DNA of 17,003 nt, from assembly GCA_022616215.1 (NCBI GenBank), contig JAKEFE010000028.1, positions 1-17,003 on the forward strand, read 5' to 3'. A model generated the notes under the pieces. The model made no database searches and was not told the DNA's origin. It worked only from the letters and a program-made list of their open reading frames with translations. Position 1 is the stretch's first letter. Each line of letters begins with the position of its first letter. This DNA is from Candidatus Parcubacteria bacterium (GTDB lineage Bacteria > Patescibacteriota > Minisyncoccia > Phycocordibacterales > Phycocordibacteraceae). The translations under genes were made by a program, and so were the position numbers. Shown piece by piece: positions 15,332 through 17,003 of this stretch.

Positions 15332-16417
15332 TTATCCAAGCTCTTCAAGTTTGCGAAGTGCAAGCCCAACCGCAACCGCAAATTCCGGACCTATTTCCTG
15401 TAAAACCGGACGCATGAATGCCGGAGCCGATGTTTTCCCGAACGGATCGGCAACGCGCACTTCAATGGAGAAAAATGACTGCGCGTACTCCGCAAGCTCC
15501 TTGGTGACTCCTCCTCCTCCGGTGAGCACAATGGTCGTGACTGACTTTTGGTGTGCCGTCTCGTATTTAGTGAGCGCGCGGCGTGCCTCATCAAAAATGC
15601 GGGAAAACACAAGTTCAATGGTTTTCCTGTCGTACGGTGCTTTATTGTTTCCGAATCCGTGTTCTTTCTTAAGAGACTCCGCTTGTGCCATTTCAAATCC
15701 GTGCGCGCTCGCAATCGTCCTTGTCACGTCCTGCCCGCCCTGACGGATATTGTGAGAAAGAGCGACGACACCGCGCTCCACCACATACACTTTTGTTGCA
15801 GAAGCGCCGATGTCAAGCACCATCACCGGCTTTATGGGCTCATCAACCACTGAACGAATGGTGCTGAATATTTCAATCTCATAAAAACTAGACTCGAGCC
15901 CCGCCTCTCCTACCACTTTTTGAAGCAACGTGAGCTGGTCGTTGTGCACCGCGACCACAAGCACTTTTACTTTCTGTGAATGCTCAACTCCTTCGGCAAT
16001 GGCTTCCGGCACGATAAACCAGTCAAGCTGAACTTCAGACACCGGTACGGGGATGTATTTGCGTGCTTCAAGAGAGATGACGGTTTTTTGCTCTTCAGGA
16101 TCGGCGCGGCGCGGAAGCTCAACAAGGGTGAGAAGTGAACGGGAGAACGGAATGGAAAAGCCCGCGTTTTTTGTGGTCACATTAGACTCGCGAAGCAAAT
16201 CTTTCAAGGTTGCGGCAATTTTATCCGCAGGAAGGTTCGTTGCCTGGCCCACTTCTGCTCCGGCATAGGGGCCAAGAGCGATTTCGCCATAGGTTTCAAG
16301 CACAGCGGTACCTCCCTGCCTTCGGAGCTGGACGACTTTTATAGACGACGAACCAATGTCAACGCCAATGACGCTTCCTCCTTTTTTTATGCCAAATAAA
16401 TCTGACCAAAACGACAT
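15332..16417 (-). CDS. pilM: Type IV pilus assembly ATPase PilM (actin-like)
   Basis: The 361 residues have the actin/FtsA-like fold signatures: phosphate 1 GVDIGSSSIKVVQL, phosphate 2 MVLDIGASATKVYVV and adenosine motif IVLTGGGGVTKELAEY. SLEARKYIPVPVSEVQLDW is a PilM hallmark. PilM is a cytoplasmic ring protein that binds the PilN N-terminus and links PilB/PilT to the membrane complex. ATG 16417 (MSFWSDLFGIKK) is preferred over an in-frame start at 16456, because the extra 13 residues would cover the promoter. It heads the M-N-O-P series and is divergent from comFC. The extended -10 TGATACAAT ends 7 nt before the ATG. Confidence 0.96.
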   Translation of the reverse strand: MSFWSDLFGIKKGGSVIGVDIGSSSIKVVQLRRQGGTAVLETYGEIALGPYAGAEVGQATNLPADKIAATLKDLLRESNVTTKNAGFSIPFSRSLLTLVELPRRADPEEQKTVISLEARKYIPVPVSEVQLDWFIVPEAIAEGVEHSQKVKVLVVAVHNDQLTLLQKVVGEAGLESSFYEIEIFSTIRSVVDEPIKPVMVLDIGASATKVYVVERGVVALSHNIRQGGQDVTRTIASAHGFEMAQAESLKKEHGFGNNKAPYDRKTIELVFSRIFDEARRALTKYETAHQKSVTTIVLTGGGGVTKELAEYAQSFFSIEVRVADPFGKTSAPAFMRPVLQEIGPEFAVAVGLALRKLEELG

Positions 16418-16424
16418 TGAGGAA

Positions 16425-16434
16425 ATTGTATCAT
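16425..16434. promoter_or_regulatory. Overlapping divergent -10 boxes for pilM and comFC
   Basis: On minus, TACAAT (16425-16430) preceded by TGA forms an extended -10 (TGATACAAT) ending 7 nt before the pilM ATG. On plus, TATCAT (16429-16434) ends 6 nt before the comFC ATG. The two boxes overlap by two bases, and only 23 bp separate the start codons. RNA polymerase probably cannot occupy both at once. Confidence 0.5.
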
Positions 16435-16440
16435 GCAGAG

Positions 16441-17003
16441 ATGCAGTTTCTCTCAAGCATTCTTGACATCATATTCCCTCCGCGGGATACCGAGCGGCTC
16501 GTGCGCACTTTTGAAGCCAACGCGTTACACGCACTCGTTTCTCCCGTGTCCGTTCCTACGGGGAAAGAGTATACGAGCGCCCTTCTTCCCTACAGGAATC
16601 CGCTCGTGCAGGCGTGTGTAGTGGAAGCGAAATATTATGACAACAAAAAAGCCCAACTACTGCTTGGCGAGGTGCTTGCTGACTACCTTCTTGAGTTTCT
16701 AGAGGACGAGCGTGCGTTTGGCTCGGGCCGGTTCTTTCTTATACCTATTCCGCTTTCGCGCGCACGGCGTCACGAGCGCGGATACAATCAGGTGGAGAGG
16801 GTGTGCGAGTATGCGTGCGAAAAACTCTATGATGCTGTAATGCTTACTCCGCACGCGCTTGCGCGCGTGCGGGACACCGCTCCGCAAACATCGCTTTCCG
16901 GCGCGAAACGCCGCACAAATATGGAGGGCGCATTTTCGGCACACCACATAAACCCTCACGACACTTATATAGTAGTGGATGACGTTACTACCACAGGCGC
17001 AAC
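16441..17003 (+). CDS. ComFC-type amidophosphoribosyltransferase, partial (runs off window)
   Basis: The first 187 codons are present and the 3' end lies beyond the window. The ComF hallmark FFLIPIPLSRARRHERGYNQ (about 98-117) and the PRPP-binding motif YIVVDDVTTTGA (176-187) are clear. Most ComF proteins start with a four-cysteine zinc module after FPPRC; here the start is LDIIFPPRDTERLVRTFE, with no cysteine before residue 59. ComFC is required for natural transformation in several bacteria, probably acting on incoming DNA. Its position divergent from the pilus locus fits a competence role but does not prove it. The start is ATG 16441, with TATCAT 6 nt upstream; an ATG at 16433 is out of frame. 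Confidence 0.92.
   Translation, partial: MQFLSSILDIIFPPRDTERLVRTFEANALHALVSPVSVPTGKEYTSALLPYRNPLVQACVVEAKYYDNKKAQLLLGEVLADYLLEFLEDERAFGSGRFFLIPIPLSRARRHERGYNQVERVCEYACEKLYDAVMLTPHALARVRDTAPQTSLSGAKRRTNMEGAFSAHHINPHDTYIVVDDVTTTGA

Overview
The window reads as chromosome from a Candidate Phyla Radiation bacterium, most likely Patescibacteria/Parcubacteria. The evidence is a compact pilMNOP-B-regulator-T-C block with no secretin (pilQ) in view, gatCA beside a HEPN-like membrane protein, very short or overlapping intergenic spaces, and few Shine-Dalgarno sequences. TGA is a working stop codon (several ATGA start/stop overlaps), so the TGA=Gly code of Gracilibacteria and Absconditabacteria does not apply. 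The lineage call is inferred from protein style and gene order; no 16S gene is present.

Layout. From about 16.4 kb down to 0.4 kb almost everything is on the minus strand. pilM is followed by a large inverted repeat. Next come pilN, pilO, a pilP-like gene, a 115-bp palindrome-ended element lying exactly at the pilB start codon, pilB, a CheY-like regulator, pilT and pilC. The major pilin stands alone, with its own leader region and a hairpin after it. The prepilin peptidase (pilD) opens a second operon. It runs through four start/stop-coupled minor pilins (GspH/FimT-, PilW-, PilV- and PilX-like) and continues without a gap into ligA, gatC, gatA and the HEPN-like gene. An initiator tRNA gene with its own promoter and a 36-codon ORF follow. 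That ORF converges on a small plus-strand membrane protein gene across a shared terminator. At the right edge a comFC-type gene diverges from pilM and runs out of the window.

How it works together. PilB (extension ATPase), PilT (retraction ATPase), PilC (platform), PilM/N/O/P (inner alignment complex), PilD (leader peptidase) and five prepilins make a nearly complete monoderm type IV pilus. With comFC next door and ligA in the minor-pilin operon, a role in DNA uptake is plausible but not shown.

Most striking observation. Three copies of a short mobile-element-like repeat lie in this pilus locus. All have CCCGTTAGARA-type terminal inverted repeats and are flanked by 6-bp near-identical direct repeats. 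Two 78-bp copies sit in frame inside prepilin leader peptides, at the codons of the Gly-Phe-Thr cleavage site. The element end rebuilds the cleavage glycine, so PilD should remove the extra 28 residues. The third copy duplicated the pilB start codon. A second theme is geometry: -10-like hexamers lie only 6-8 nt before several start codons (pilN, pilM, pilD, comFC and the displaced pilB start copy), which suggests leaderless mRNAs.
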